This document shows positions 24,615 through 37,300 of a DNA stretch of 64,000 nucleotides, one piece after another. A program made the position numbers and the translations under genes. The stretch is from positions 13,768,408-13,832,407 of the forward strand of contig NC_064046.1 of assembly GCF_932526225.1 (NCBI RefSeq). Reading direction: 5' to 3'. This DNA comes from Nematostella vectensis (taxonomy: Eukaryota; Cnidaria; Anthozoa; Actiniaria; Edwardsiidae). The notes below the pieces were generated by a model. That model did no database searches and had not been told where the DNA came from. It was given only the letters and a program-made list of their open reading frames with translations. The first letter of the stretch is position 1. Every line of letters begins with the position of its first letter.

Positions 24615-27600
24615 TTAATTAAGTAATTCGTTAAATTGCAGGTGTAATTAGTCATGCAATCCAGCTTAGCTTGCGAGCCCAACTACCGTCAGCGCGCGCT
24701 TCGTTTGGTGTAAGCTTAAATGGCGAGCGCTACACTCTGGTAGTTGAGCTAGGTTTTTATGGTAATGCGCACGCAAGCTTATAGCTGGAATGGCCCATTT
24801 TTATCCATTCTTGTCATGACAAGGGTTAGAGTCGATTTATGCACCAAATCATACCTTACACTAATGACATCATATTCTCGAATATGCATTGTCTCCCTGT
24901 GTTTTTTTAACTGCTTTCTGTTTTTCGTCTCTGATAGGTTCGTCACCAATCTTTTGACCCAAGCATTTTACCTTTTCATCACTTCTCTCGCTGGCAACAT
25001 GTACCTGAACACCCTCCTGATGATCTCTGTAGGATATCCATTTATTCCCTTAGTGTGGTTCTTGCAGTTAAGGTGAGCAAATTAAAATACACTCTGCACG
25101 CATGCGCATTGGATTGCAAGATAGACCCTTCATATATGGTTCACTACAATGATCTCACCATACATATTATACTTAGATATACTTGTGGCTAATTGGGGAT
25201 GCTTGGCCATGCTTAGCGATGCCTAGAGATGCTTAGCGATGCCTAGAGATGCTTAGCGATGCCTAGAGATGCTTAGCGATGCCTAGAGATGCCTAGAGAT
25301 GCTTAGCGATGCCTAGAGATGCTTAGCGATGCTTAGAGATGCTTAGCGATGCTTAGAGATGCCTAGAGATGCTTAGCGATGCCTAGAGATGCCTAGAGAT
25401 GCTTAGCGATGCCTAGAGATGCTTAGCGATGCCTAGAGATGCTTAGCGATGCCTAGAGATGCTTAGCGATGCCTAGAGATGCTTAGAGATGCTTAGCGAT
25501 GCCTAGAGATGCTTAGCGATGCCTAGAGATGCTTAGCGATGCCTAGAGATGCTTAGCGATGCCTAGAGATGCTTAGCGATGCCTAGAGATGCTAAGCGAT
25601 ACCTAGAGATGCTAAGCGATGCTTAGAGATGCCTAGAGATGCTTAGCGATGCCTAGAGATGCTTAGCGATGCTTAGAGATGCTTAGCGATGCCTAGAGAT
25701 GCTAAGCGATACCTAGAGATGCTTAGCGATGCTTAGATATGCCTAGAGATGCTTAGCGATGCCTAGAGATGCTTAGCGATGCTTAGAGATGCCTAGCGAT
25801 GCCTAGAGATGCTTAGCGATGCTTAGCGATGCCTAGAGATGCTTAGCGATGCTTAGAGATGCCTAGTGATGCCTAGAGATGCTTAGCGATGCCTAGAGAT
25901 GCTTAGCGATGCCTAGAGATGCTTAGCGATGCCTAGAGATGCTTAGCGATGCCTAGAGATGCTAAGCGATGCCTAGCGATGCCTAGAGATGCTTAGCGAT
26001 GCTTAGCGATGCCTAGAGATGCTTAGCGATGCTTAGAGATGCCTAGCGATGCCTAGAGATGCTTAGCGATGCCTAGAGATGCTTAGCGATGCCTAGAGAT
26101 GCTTAGCGATGCCTAGAGATGCTCAGCGATGCCTAGAGATGCTTAGCGATGCCTAGAGATGCTTAGCGATGCCTAGAGATGCTTAGCGATGCCTAGAGAT
26201 GCTTAGCGATGCCTAGAGATGCTTAGCGATGCTTAGCGATGCCTAGAGATGCTTAGCGATGCCTAGAGATGCTTAGCGATGCTTAGCGATGCCTAGAGAT
26301 GCTTAGCGATGCCTAGAGATGCTTAGCGATGCCTAGAGATGCTTAGCGATGCCTAGAGATGCTAAGCGATGCCTAGCGATGCCTAGAGATGCTTAGCGAT
26401 GCTTAGCGATGCCTAGAGATGCTTAGCGATGCTTAGAGATGCCTAGCGATGCCTAGAGATGCTTAGCGATGCCTAGAGATGCTTAGCGATGCCTAGAGAT
26501 GCTCAGCGATGCCTAGAGATGCTCAGCGATGCCTAGAGATGCTTAGCGATGCCTAGAGATGCTTAGCGATGCCTAGAGATGCTTAGCGATGCCTAGAGAT
26601 GCTTAGCGATGCCTAGAGATGCTTAGCGATGCTTAGCGATGCCTAGAGATGCTTAGCGATGCCTAGAGATGCTTAGCGATGCTTAGCGATGCCTAGAGAT
26701 GCTTAGCGATGCCTAGAGATGCCTAGAGATGCTTAGCGATGCCTAGAGATGCTTAGCGATGCCTAGAGATGCCTAGAGATGCTTAGCGATGCTTAGCGAT
26801 GCCTAGAGATGCCTAGAGATGCTTAGCGATGCCTAGAGATGCTTAGCGATGCTTAGAGATGCTTAGCGATGCCTAGAGATGCTTAGCGATGCCTAGAGAT
26901 GCTTAGCGATGCCTAGAGATGCTTAGAGATGCTTAGCGATGCCTAGAGATGCTTAGCGATGCCTAGAGATGCTTAGCGATACCTAGAGATGCGTTTGTTT
27001 TTAGCTCTTTTAAGATTGCAGAGGCTGCAGCACGTGAATCCGCTGGCCTGACTTGCGTAGCGCTGTGGATTCGTTTTGTATATTTACTCTCCACTTTTAA
27101 TGTTCGCGCAACAAAGGAGCTGGGTCGATGGAATAGGGGTACTGTTCCGTCTCCTTGTGCTTGATATGGACATTAAAGAATGTCGATCAACCACCCGGTT
27201 GTTATTGTTTACAGCTGAAAATAGATTGGTTCATTTGCAAGAAAACACGATTGAAGTCTAATACGTTATTAATCATATTCGATTGAAAGAATCTCAGCTA
27301 CTAGCCGATGGAAATGGGTACCTTTTGTCACTATCCATTGGGGGCGTAAAATGGCAGCGTAATTTTCCTTCTTTAACTAGCTATGCTTAGAGTTATAGGG
27401 TTTGTTTTAAACAACGTGCTTAAAATAGCAAACGCAATGATAGCTATCTAACGGAATAACATTTTTTGGGCATTTCGATTGGGTCAGCGCTCAGCGCATT
27501 GCGAAGAGGTTTAGATACGATTGCAGAGCTGGCCACTTCTAGAATTATAAATGACAGAAACCAGCGAATTGGCCGTTGGAAATCGATGGCGAGAGTTCGC

Positions 27601-28009
27601 AGAATATGGAAATCTGCAGAGTCGATTACCAGTTTTTGGTGTATTACTTATTCTTCTGGTTCACGAACACGACATTTTGGGCTTCTTGTATTTATATAAA
27701 AACTGGAGTTAGACACTCAACGAAGTTTTTTTTTTTTTCAGAATTGGCCGCCGCCTAACCTACGCAATGTTCATTATATTGGCGACATGTTTTTGTCTGA
27801 TGATTATTGTGACACCTACTGGTATGTACGACCTAAAAAGGTTTTTTTTGGATATCGCATGGTACCGTAACATGCGCGTACTCGGCGGCCTAAAACTTGT
27901 TCATTTTTTATTATATATATATAGACTGCCCTGAAGAAGTCTTATTAAAGACGAAAATTTGGCAGAGTCGATTTCCAGTTTTTGGTGTATTGTATTCATT
28001 GTACTGGTA

Positions 28010-28105
<96 letters not shown>

Positions 28106-30400
28106 TGGTTTGTAGGAAAAAAACACGCGAACTACCGTTTCATCGCTACAAGCCTGTTTCGTGGTTGGCCACTCACCACTATGATGAGATGAGTGGGCAA
28201 CCACGAAACAGGCTTGTAGAAATGAAACGGTAGTTCGCGTGTTTTTTCCTACAAACCAAGATATATCCCGCTCTACACCTATGTATTGAGCACTGTTATA
28301 TGAACGCCTGCACTCACGCATTATATATATTACGTGTTATTACCAATCTGAGAAATGTAGTTGCCCCTCTCTATTTTATATGTTGTCATGACTGCCCCCG
28401 AGTTTTCCTATGGTAAAGCACGACCAAAGTTCCCTTTCTCTTCTTTTTTCCCAGATAATGGAATGTTGATTACCGCTTTTGCCATCTGCGGATCTGCATT
28501 TACCTATGGGACGTATTGCCTTATTTACGTCATGTTCGCGGAGCTCTTCCCCACAGTAATCAGGTGCAAATGAAACCATTATAATTATCATTGTCATCTT
28601 TGAAACACATCTTTGGGTAACGCGCACTTTGCGCCAATCTCTCGAGCCTTTATTATAGGTGAGGGGAGATTTTGACTCAGAACACTTCCCTTCTCCCCCT
28701 TGAGTCTTGATTTATCTTTAGTGTATAAACCCTGTATGTAGCCTTAATATATAAAACATTGTTGACAGGAATACAGCTCTAAGTACAGGATCTACGGTAG
28801 CGAGGCTTGGAAACGTATTGGCCCCTTTTATGGCAACGATGGTGAGTGATAGTGAGAGATAGTGTACATGAGAACCAACCTCGTCCCCAGGGTCTTCTGG
28901 GTAATTTTCAATATGGTCTCTAGCTGACTTTGACCAGAACAACGTTTAAAGATCGGGCCCAGGCCCTAACGTTTTTGAATGTCCCAGAATTCCAGCGCGC
29001 CCGCCCTAGGTTCTTTTAGACCATTGCTCTAGTTCGGGTGTAAGCTTAAATTTATAACAAGAACATTCAAATCGTGTTAAATACACCTTATCATAGTTCA
29101 ATCCCAACACCAGAATGAAAGGACCTCCTCGTTTAACAAAAAAAGCAGACTGTATTTTTAATTCATATATTATCCAGTATCCATCCCAACCATTAATAAT
29201 CAATTTATATACTTTTTACAACATTCTGCAACAGTTCTGTTTTGTCATAACTACTGTACCAAAACGACACTTGTTAAGCATTCACTGTTTATCGTATCTT
29301 AGGCGAAAAAATATTATATTATTCTTATGGATTAACACATTTCAGTGGCCCAAACTTTTAACTTTTTAAATAGAACATATCCTAGTCAAGCTTTGCTATG
29401 CTAAAGCTCTTTTCCTGGTCACTTCCCAAAACTGCCAAAACAGTTTGATTGCGTCACTAGTAAAAACTAGGCTTTATAGGTTTTCCTAACTAGTGGAAAC
29501 TAGGCTTTTAAGGTTTTTCCTCACTAGTGGAAACTAGGCTTTTTTTTACGTTTCTGTCACTAGTGAAAACTAGGCTTTATAGGTTTCTGTCACTAGTGAA
29601 AACTGGGCTTTATACGTTTCTGTCACTTGTGGAAACTAGGCTTTATAGGTTTCTGTCACTTGTGAAAACTAGGCTTTATAAGTTTTATAGGTTTCTGTCA
29701 CTTGTGAAAACTAGGCTTTATAGGTTTCTGTCACTTGTGAAAACTAGGCTTTATAGGTTTCTGTCACTTGTGAAAACTAGGCTTTATAGGTTTCTGTCAC
29801 TTGTGAAAACTAGGCTTTATAGGTTTCTGTCACTTGTGAAAACTAGGCTTTATAGGTTTCTGTCACTTGTGAAAACTAGGCTTTATAGATTTTATAGGTT
29901 TCTGTCACTTGTGAAAACTAGGCTTTATAGGTTTCTGTCACTTGTGGAAACTAGGCTTTATAGGTTTCTGTCACTTGTAAAAACTAGGCTTTATAGGTTT
30001 CTGTCACTTGTGGAAACTAGGCTTTATAGGTTTCTGTCACTAGTGAAAACTAGGCTTTATGGGTTTCTGTCACTTGTGAAAACTAGGCTTTATAGGTTCC
30101 TGTCACTTGTGAAAACGAGTAATGGATTCTTATCTCCAGGCTCACCTTCCTGGCATCTCTTTGAAGCTACCAATCGGAATCTTCGCCGGGCTTACATTGA
30201 TGGCTGCCATAGGAACCTACTGGATCCCGGAGACCAAGCTTGCACCGATGCATCAGACAATCGAGGAGGCGGAGAGCGCGAAGGATTATTATGGGATGCC
30301 GTGCTGTGGAAACTCAAGGGTCGAATCACGGGTCGAGACCAAAATTACCGGCGAAGATTTGACAGATATTAAGTCAGTATCCATGGATACAAGATTATAA
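20499..30400 (+). CDS. SLC22-family (organic cation/anion transporter-like) MFS transporter, 537 aa
   Basis: Nine exons in matching phase: 20499-20786, 22417-22563, 23546-23826, 23939-24178, 24938-25072, 27742-27821, 28455-28563, 28769-28841 and 30140-30400. They total 538 codons including stop, the usual SLC22 length. The protein is a plasma-membrane major-facilitator carrier for organic ions. It has a cysteine-rich extracellular loop after the first membrane helix (residues ~65-85), FSTASE-WNLIC joining exons 1 and 2, the MFS motif GPLSDRFGRK, the SLC22 words SPRWLVANG (exon 4) and ELFPTVIRNTALSTGSTVAR (exons 7-8), and the C-terminal WIPETKLAPMHQTIEE. Substrate cannot be told from sequence. 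Introns are loaded with satellites. The end of the last exon and the 3' UTR are tandemly duplicated. Confidence 0.9.
21333..22365. repeat. 41-bp minisatellite in SLC22 intron 1
   Basis: About 25 copies of a 41-bp unit built on GTGGTTACGGTAGCGCGC and GTCGTATGGTATACTTTG. Copies become more diverged (GTGGTCACGGTAGCGCGTG) from about 21850 to 22110. It ends about 50 bp before exon 2. One diverged orphan copy lies at about 30770-30805, beyond the gene. Confidence 0.93.
22645..23265. mobile_element. Inverted-repeat element with a MITE nested in its left end
   Basis: Left end CGCAGTGGCGAAATGCC, interrupted, then ATGCCCGACAGT after the nested MITE. The right end is ACTGTCGGGCATATAGCCACTGCG, the reverse complement of the rejoined left end. 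Non-coding inside. Confidence 0.5.
22683..22925. mobile_element. Foldback MITE, family A, copy 2
   Basis: Left end ATTGTCACCAGTTTACTTCC, right end GGAAGTAAACTGGTGACAAT followed by GCGGCTTT. Interior words are shared with copies 1, 3 and 4. Confidence 0.8.
24517..24612. repeat. (AAT)n microsatellite
   Basis: About 32 uninterrupted copies of AAT in SLC22 intron 4. Confidence 0.98.
25196..26993. repeat. 1.8-kb satellite of 10-bp units in SLC22 intron 5
   Basis: About 180 copies of a decamer, mainly alternating GATGCTTAGC and GATGCCTAGA, so the dominant period is 20 bp. The alternation is broken in places by runs of one type. Hardly any copy has an indel: the phase is kept across the whole array. 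Confidence 0.97.
28013..28103. repeat. (AT)n microsatellite
   Basis: About 45 copies of AT in SLC22 intron 6, ending directly at the palindrome that follows. Confidence 0.97.
28101..28266. repeat. Near-perfect palindrome with ~75-bp arms
   Basis: The left arm begins ATATCTTGGTTTGTAGG and the right arm ends CCTACAAACCAAGATAT. Arms share GCCTGTTTCGTGG, ACACGCGAACTACCG and TTGTAG in inverse order, with only a few differences and a short centre (CACTATGATGAGATG). Inserted in or next to the AT tract, as foldback/MITE elements with TA targets often are. No coding content. Confidence 0.85.
29445..30115. repeat. 33-bp minisatellite before the last SLC22 exon
   Basis: About 19 copies of a unit containing GTTTCTGTCACTTGTGAAAA and CTAGGCTTTATAG, with one or two 9-bp expansions. 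It ends 25 bp before the exon 9 acceptor at 30138-30139. Since 33 is a multiple of three, it makes a long open frame by chance. Confidence 0.93.
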
Positions 30401-30672
30401 AAAGATAGTTTTATACACAAAGCTATAGATATTATATTTTCCAAGTTATATACTAAGCTGTATCTATTCAAAGTTTATATACATTCATTATTTTCAACAA
30501 AATTAGACAGTCGATCCCACTTATGGTGGTGAGTTATTTGTGTACATCAGTTTCCATAAATACAAGACTATAAAAGATATTGTCTTTTCCAAGTTATATA
30601 CTAAGCTGTATCTATTCAAAGTTTATATACATTCAATATTTTCAACAAAATTAGACAGTCGATCCCACTAAC
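30372..30672. repeat. Tandem duplication of the SLC22 coding end and 3' UTR
   Basis: The segment from TCCATGGATACAAGATTATA (last codons and stop) through AATTAGACAGTCGATCCCAC is repeated, in slightly shortened form, at 30549-30669 (TTCCATAAATACAAGACTAT to GACAGTCGATCCCAC). Confidence 0.8.
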
Positions 30673-30675
30673 GGT

Positions 30676-31337
30676 GTCCAAGACGAGGAACGTGGAACGA
30701 GGAAGGTCATGCAAATCCAACCGGTAATTCTCTGATGTTCTAGTTGGCAAACTTTCTAAAAAGTTTGAATGGTGGCCACGGTAGCGCGTGTCGCACGGTA
30801 ATGGGTCGCTTTCTATTTTGTGTTGTTTTTTACAATTTGCAAAGAATTTTTTTTTGGTTTTATTGCTAGTTTGGAAAAAAAGAACAGAAGTTTTACCAAT
30901 ATTGTATGTGTTCCTGTATTGGTCTGTTGCTTTTGTCTCGACCTGCGTCTAAACGTTTATTGCGGTTTCTAATAAATTCTGAAAACTCTCGCCATAATTT
31001 CCAAAATGATAAAATCCCTTCTTTTTTGATGCGTCAATTGAATTTTGAGTTTTGTACCCTGTGAATGGTCAAAGGATTGTTGTGGGTTTGGACTAATGGA
31101 ATCCATTAGTCCATTGGAATCCATTGCGACTCATTCGCAGATTTCACAAAACCGCAGTAATCCAATTGATGACTCGTTCTGGCATTGATATAGCTCGTCA
31201 TAATTTTTTTTTTCCTCTGAGAAAATTAATATTGATTGTTTGATTGATTGTTATAGATGATTGATTAATTGAATAAAAGTCGGCCCTCTTTCCCAACAAA
31301 TAATTAAGACTACAATCATTAAAATAATAATTTAATT
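30676..31337. other. Intergenic between convergent SLC22 and NDUFAF6
   Basis: No gene seen. Holds an orphan copy of the 41-bp repeat (CACGGTAGCGCGTGTCGCA, about 30777) and AATAAA signals on both strands that could serve the two convergent genes. Confidence 0.5.
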
Positions 31338-34300
31338 TCAATACTTCCTTGTCCATGCATGACGTATAAGTGATAAAGGAAGCAATTGGTTTCTCTCTCG
31401 TAGAGTTGGATGGAACAGGTCAAAATCAGCTCTTTGTATGTGATTCAGATATTCCTGGCAGGAAACCTGAAGAGAACACAGCATTAAATTAGTATTTCTC
31501 TCTTTAAAATCAAGTTTCTCTGACTAGCACAAGCCTATATTAAAAAACAGATCTCAATTCTGCTTAGTCTGATTTTCAGGTGCGTACGAGAGAGTACAGC
31601 CTTTCCTCACAGAGAGTGACTGGGTTCTAACGTACATGTCTGGAAATCAGGCAAAATTTAGTCTTTAGTTTTTCCCTTTCATGGCCACTTAATAGAGAAG
31701 TACCACTGTTCAATTAAATATGCATAAAGGGCGAAGATAAGGTCTGTAACAATATCAAATCATATTTTTCTATGTTTCATCCATTTATTTATTCAAAAAT
31801 TTTTGACAGAGGTGCCCAGTTCTGAAAAGCTGGTTAAAGGGGGTATGTTTAGTTCATATTAAAGATGAGCAACATAGGTAGATTAGTGATACAAAAACAA
31901 AACACAGTACAGTGTTCTGAAATTTACCATAAAACATGAGACTTACCGCAGGTAGTAGTGCACGAAGCGCTGCTTTTGGTAACTTTGACTTTAGAGCTCT
32001 TGCCTTATGTAGTAAACAAAATCAAGTTAAAACCAAAATCAGTTATTAACACGAAAGCATTAATAAGTTACCATATTAAGATGTGTATTTGCCAGGCTTG
32101 CCAGCTCAAATCCTGCATCCTTCACTGGTTGTGAGGTGCTGCCACGGATGATATCTTGGTGTGACACACCATGCTAAATGAAAAATTTAAATCAAGGTCA
32201 CAAATACTGTACAAAATAAATATCTAGGGGCGGCTATAAATGATTAAAGTGCATATTATGACACTTAGCATCATTTGTACTCTTCCAAACATAGCTATTT
32301 TTGACTTCTTTTAACAGCTTATTTAATTTCTCTGACTAGTTATTCCAAAATAAATTTAGTTGACCTTGATCAGTATGTCATTTGGCAATAACACTTTTCC
32401 TCTGTTTCCATGGTAAGGAGTTGCCCTCAGTAGTGTAACTATTCCAAAAGCTTTTCCCACATGGCTAGCAGCATGGTCCGCATTCACGTCTTTGACGCCT
32501 GAATAAACATGAAAAAGCAAATTTTTATCAATTAGCATGCTATAGTGTTATATCCTAATTCTAAACACATCCTAAAAAAATAAAATGAAATCGGGCACAT
32601 AGCCAGGTTGTGCACTCATGATGCGAAAAGACAAGAAATAGGCTATTCTTCTTTAAGAAAAGGAGTGTACACACTCCTTGTGCTTAATTGGTAGTTGAGA
32701 AAACTAAAATTGATTAAATTTCACCAGTGATAAGTGACCAGGGAATTACATAATACAAGAGCAGTTGTCAACAATTTCTTTTTTCACTACTAAGAACATG
32801 TGAAAAAATGTTCCTTCTTCAAATCATTACAAAAATGTCTAACCAAGGTCTTCCCTGCAACAACAAGAACTCCCACCTACTTTATAGGTATTGATTACTT
32901 AAGATGCATGATGGGAATAGTGGAACACTCTTTTGAGTGTAGATATACCTAATGATTCAAGTGTAAGGTAAAGCACAGAAGACGCTGAGTTTTCAGCATA
33001 TGTCTCAAGTGATTTGGTGTTTGGATATGCTCTTTCATCTAAGTTACTTTCCTGAAAAAAACAAAACAAGAAAATTACATAACATAACATGAAGATATTT
33101 GCAATATCACGGCTACAGATTATGCATGTGTGGGCAGGGTTGTAGAACTGGGGGCACGCCCCCCAAAAATATTTTCAAAAATTATAAGAAAATAACCAGT
33201 AGGGGTGTGGCTGTGCCCCCCATTGTTTTCTTAATGTTTCAGTATCGTGCCCCCCCCCCAATAATTCAATGCTTGCTACGGCTATGGTGAGTCATGTTTT
33301 ATGATAAGAATTTTATTCAAATTTTGAATTATTTGTACATTTTCCTTGTACTCTCCATTTGAAGATGTAACTGAATTATTGGAAACCCAAATAATAAACT
33401 TAATGACCAGTCCTATGGGGAATGAGTTTATGGTAAAAAGTGATCTCTCTTGTCTGTTAAATGGAGATAGATAGTGATAGATGGTTGATAGATAGTTTTT
33501 CATACAAAAAAAAACATTGCAGCCCATAGGCTGAATTACGTCATGGCAGGGCTGGAAGTACCTCTCTTGTCCTCTTACCCTAGCTTCAATCATCCTTGTA
33601 AACCACATTTTGGATAACTTATGCTTTTCCACGGCCTGTAGACATAAATAAAAAAAAACATTTATCTCTTTCAAGAGATGAACCTACAAGTGTTGTGCCA
33701 CACATGCAGGAACACGAAAATAAACCCTGAGATTGTTTGTTTTAATAGAAAAGTATATCTAGTAGTTACCGCTTGGTTATCCTTACTTTTTGGGGGTTGG
33801 AGGATGTTTAATTTGAAGAGGGGTCAGCTATTTGGTACCCTCCCCTTCACCCCCCCCCCCCCCCCCCCCCCATCCACTCCTCCCATAACACGGCTTCTGG
33901 AATTTTTTTTATAAATTTTGCGCTAAATTATGCTGAAAATCAATGATTACACGCTAAATAACGTGGGATTGAGCAATACATTTTTCTTTAAAAATCAAAA
34001 TTTTGTGGGATTCTTTACTAAATTACACGCTAAATTACATGGAATATCAACTGTTACGCCCAATCTACATTTTTTACAGAAGGAAACCAAGAAAATAACT
34101 TTATTTTTTTCACCAAAAAATCTTAGGTAAGTTTTCATTGGCTCCTAGCCACTAGCCAATTAAAAATGGTATTCTATTATTAGTCCTATGCCTTCGCGGT
34201 TTAGCAAAGAATGCCTAGTCATTTTATATGATGTTTTCGAAATTCAGTTTGAAACTCTTACGAAGAGTATCTGTGTCTTTTTTTTTTCGATAAATGGAGG

Positions 34301-37300
34301 TAAGAACCGTAAAAAAAACACATCAGCTGTGCACTTAAATGATTTTTCTCTCAAAATTTAGCCAAAATATGTGGGATTCAAAGAAATTTGTGGATTACGG
34401 GGACAAAGCCAAATTACATTTGCTTAGGCACAAGCACTTAATTCCAGAAGCCCGGCCATAAGAGTACTGATTTGTTGTTGGATGCTAAAGTAAGGCCTTA
34501 CAGTAAGTTGGATGCGGGTGGCAGCAGGTGAGCATAATCTTTGTAAAAATCCAGCCCTCGGTTGTGAGATGAATAGTTTGCACTCTTACCATTGAAGGTT
34601 CCTCACCTTTGCCAATTCAAGAGCAACTGGGTGCTGTGGTGCAGATCCCTTAAATAAAAAAGTAATGGAATCGTCATCAACCAGACATTACAATGTATTT
34701 CAACAAACACTTAATTTGAAAATAGAGCATAAAGAAGAAAATCATGGCACTTGCCTTGTATATGCTTTGAAGAGTATCTTTCCAAAACTGCATTCTCATT
34801 CTACCAATGTCTCTTTCACTCACTGAATCTCTAACCTGATCAATGAGAAGAGTAAAACTATGTCAATCAGTCTTGCGTATCCCCTTTCCCCCCTCATCCT
34901 CTTTTGGGACATCCCCTTCACTCTCTTTTGTAAAAATATCTTTAACAGATTTAAATAGTTGGACATAAAACAGTCCAACATTATTAAGGTCATTGTAGTA
35001 CTTGAAGCTAGCTGTACAGAAAGGCAGGTCATGATTATTCAAGATGCAACTTGGTCTTTACTTCCCACATACATTAAGAAACACTGCATGACTTACACCA
35101 AATTGATCCCTGAAATGTATAGACTTTCAAAATTAAGGGTAGGCTATGAGTGATACTTTGACACTCATCTCTGAAACATGAAACATGGAGAAAAGATTGG
35201 GTTACTTATACTCTGGAAAAAGTATGGTGGATATTCAATAATCTAGTTATTAACATGAATCTAGACTGAGTGTGGTGTATGTGCACATGGGTACTGGTAG
35301 TCACGCATAGCATTAGAGACTTCGGTAATTGCCTGCTGTGTTAGCTCAGAAGTGGGCCCAAGAGGCTTGTGTTTTAAGCTATATAAACCATTACTCAACC
35401 AAATTGCATGATAACCATGTCTTGTGACCAACATCAGAGCGCTTTCATATTTTATCCCTAGTTATTTACCCACCCACCCAATCCAGTAGGCGGTTCTAAT
35501 TGTGATGGTTCAAGAGAAACCAAACATGGCTTCATTTGCATACAGTTTTAATCCGTTTCGCAAGTGCGAAGTTTCCGTTACGCGAGTGCGAAGTTTCCGT
35601 TACGCGAGTGCGAACTTTCCGTTTAGCAAGAGCAAGCTTTCCGTTACGTGAGCGCAAGCTTACAAAGTTGATCGATGTCGTACAATTCGGCCAAGCATCG
35701 GTGAAGCATTATCGTCGATTGTTCGAAGTTCGAGCACAACTTTCGCACTTATTCCTCCAATACTTCAATACATCACAAATCCCTAAGTAACTGACACCGC
35801 ATTCATCCATGAAGTACATAAACAAAGGATTTCTAAGTCATTCCTGTGTGAATACAATAGCGCGGCTAAGATTAGTGATTTATTTGACCGGTTTTCGTGT
35901 TTCCGTTTCAGCGTTGTTTAACAAGAAAACTTCGGCCAACTTACACCAGTTTGAAGCACAACTTTCGCACTTATTCCTTCAATACATCACAAAACCCTAC
36001 GTTACTAACACAGCATTTATCCCTGAAGTACATAGACTAAGGATTTCTTAGTCATTCCTGTGTGAATCCAGTAATAAGGCTAAGATTAATGATTTTATTT
36101 GAGCCGGTTTTGGTTCGGTTTCGGCGTTGTTTAAACAAAAACTTCAATCTAGATACAGGAGTTCGTAGTGCAGCATTCGCACTTATTCTTACAATGCAAT
36201 ACAGTAAAAAAGTTCAAACACATTTGAAATCAATACTATTTAGTTACTATTAGCAAACAATCATACATGATATTTTCAGCCTTATTTACATTTACAATGC
36301 ATCGCCGAGAGAACGTACAATCAACAATCAACCTTGTCTCTCCTTGTTGCTTGTGCGTGATTCAAAAAAATTCATCGATCTAGCTATTCGAAAGTTCTGG
36401 TTTTCGCACTTTTGTAGAAATACCCGATGAAAAGATCTACTTCTTTCTCTCAAATTAATATCCATGGTTTGTTTAAGTCTTTGACGAAGTGCGCTATTCA
36501 AAAGTTTTGGCTTATGCGCATTTGTAGAAAGATTCGTTGTTAACAAGAAAGCCTCGATCAATACGATTTGAAGCACACATGCTTGTTGAGAAAGTCGGCA
36601 AGCGGTATTGTTCTTAAATCGAGCATACATTAAATTTATCAAAAGTTTGGAGTCGTCTAATTCTCAAATTTCTCGTGAGCGTGAGCTTGCCGTTTTTGCT
36701 CTAGGGTCTTTCCGTTACGCGAGCGCGAACATTCCATTTTGGGTCTAGGGTCTTCCCGTTACGTAAGCACGAACATTTCGTTTTGGGTTTAGGGGCTTTC
36801 CGTTAGGCGAGCGCGAACTTTCTGTTTCGCTTTCGCGAGCAATCTGTTTATATTCCACGAAACGGCAAACTCGCGAGTTTGGTTTTCCCGTGAACTGTCA
36901 CAATTATGTTTTGGAAAGTATTTACTATTGTTAAAAATGATTGTCATAATATGTGAAGGAGATTTTGATTATTATATATAATCATATAATAAAGTTTTTA
37001 TACATTGTAAATATTATGGTTGTGTAATAAACAACTGCTGGAACCCATCCCTGTGTACATCCTTGTTTAGATGTCAATTAGAATTTGTCACACTGGTCCT
37101 ACAAAACCGAATTACTCCAGGTCAAGTCTATGAAACAGGGCTATGTTTGTTATCTATCAGTAGATCCTGGCAGAAAACAGACTATCATACATGGGGAACT
37201 GGTCTGTAGAGGGAAAGACTTGATAACAAAGGTAGACTTTACAAACCTGTGCAAGTTCAGCATTGAACGCTCTTATCGACAACACAGAATTCCTTGAGCT

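Noticed and set aside
24452..24682. Poly-isoleucine open frame
   Set aside because: Translation of (AAT)n; no other coding sign.
27897..28321. Open frames with long Tyr-Ile runs
   Set aside because: Translation of the (AT)n tract and the palindrome beside it.
29527..30372. 281-residue open frame of repeated LSLVKTRLYRF units
   Set aside because: It is the translation of a 33-bp minisatellite whose unit length is a multiple of three, and it then crosses the last SLC22 exon in the wrong frame.
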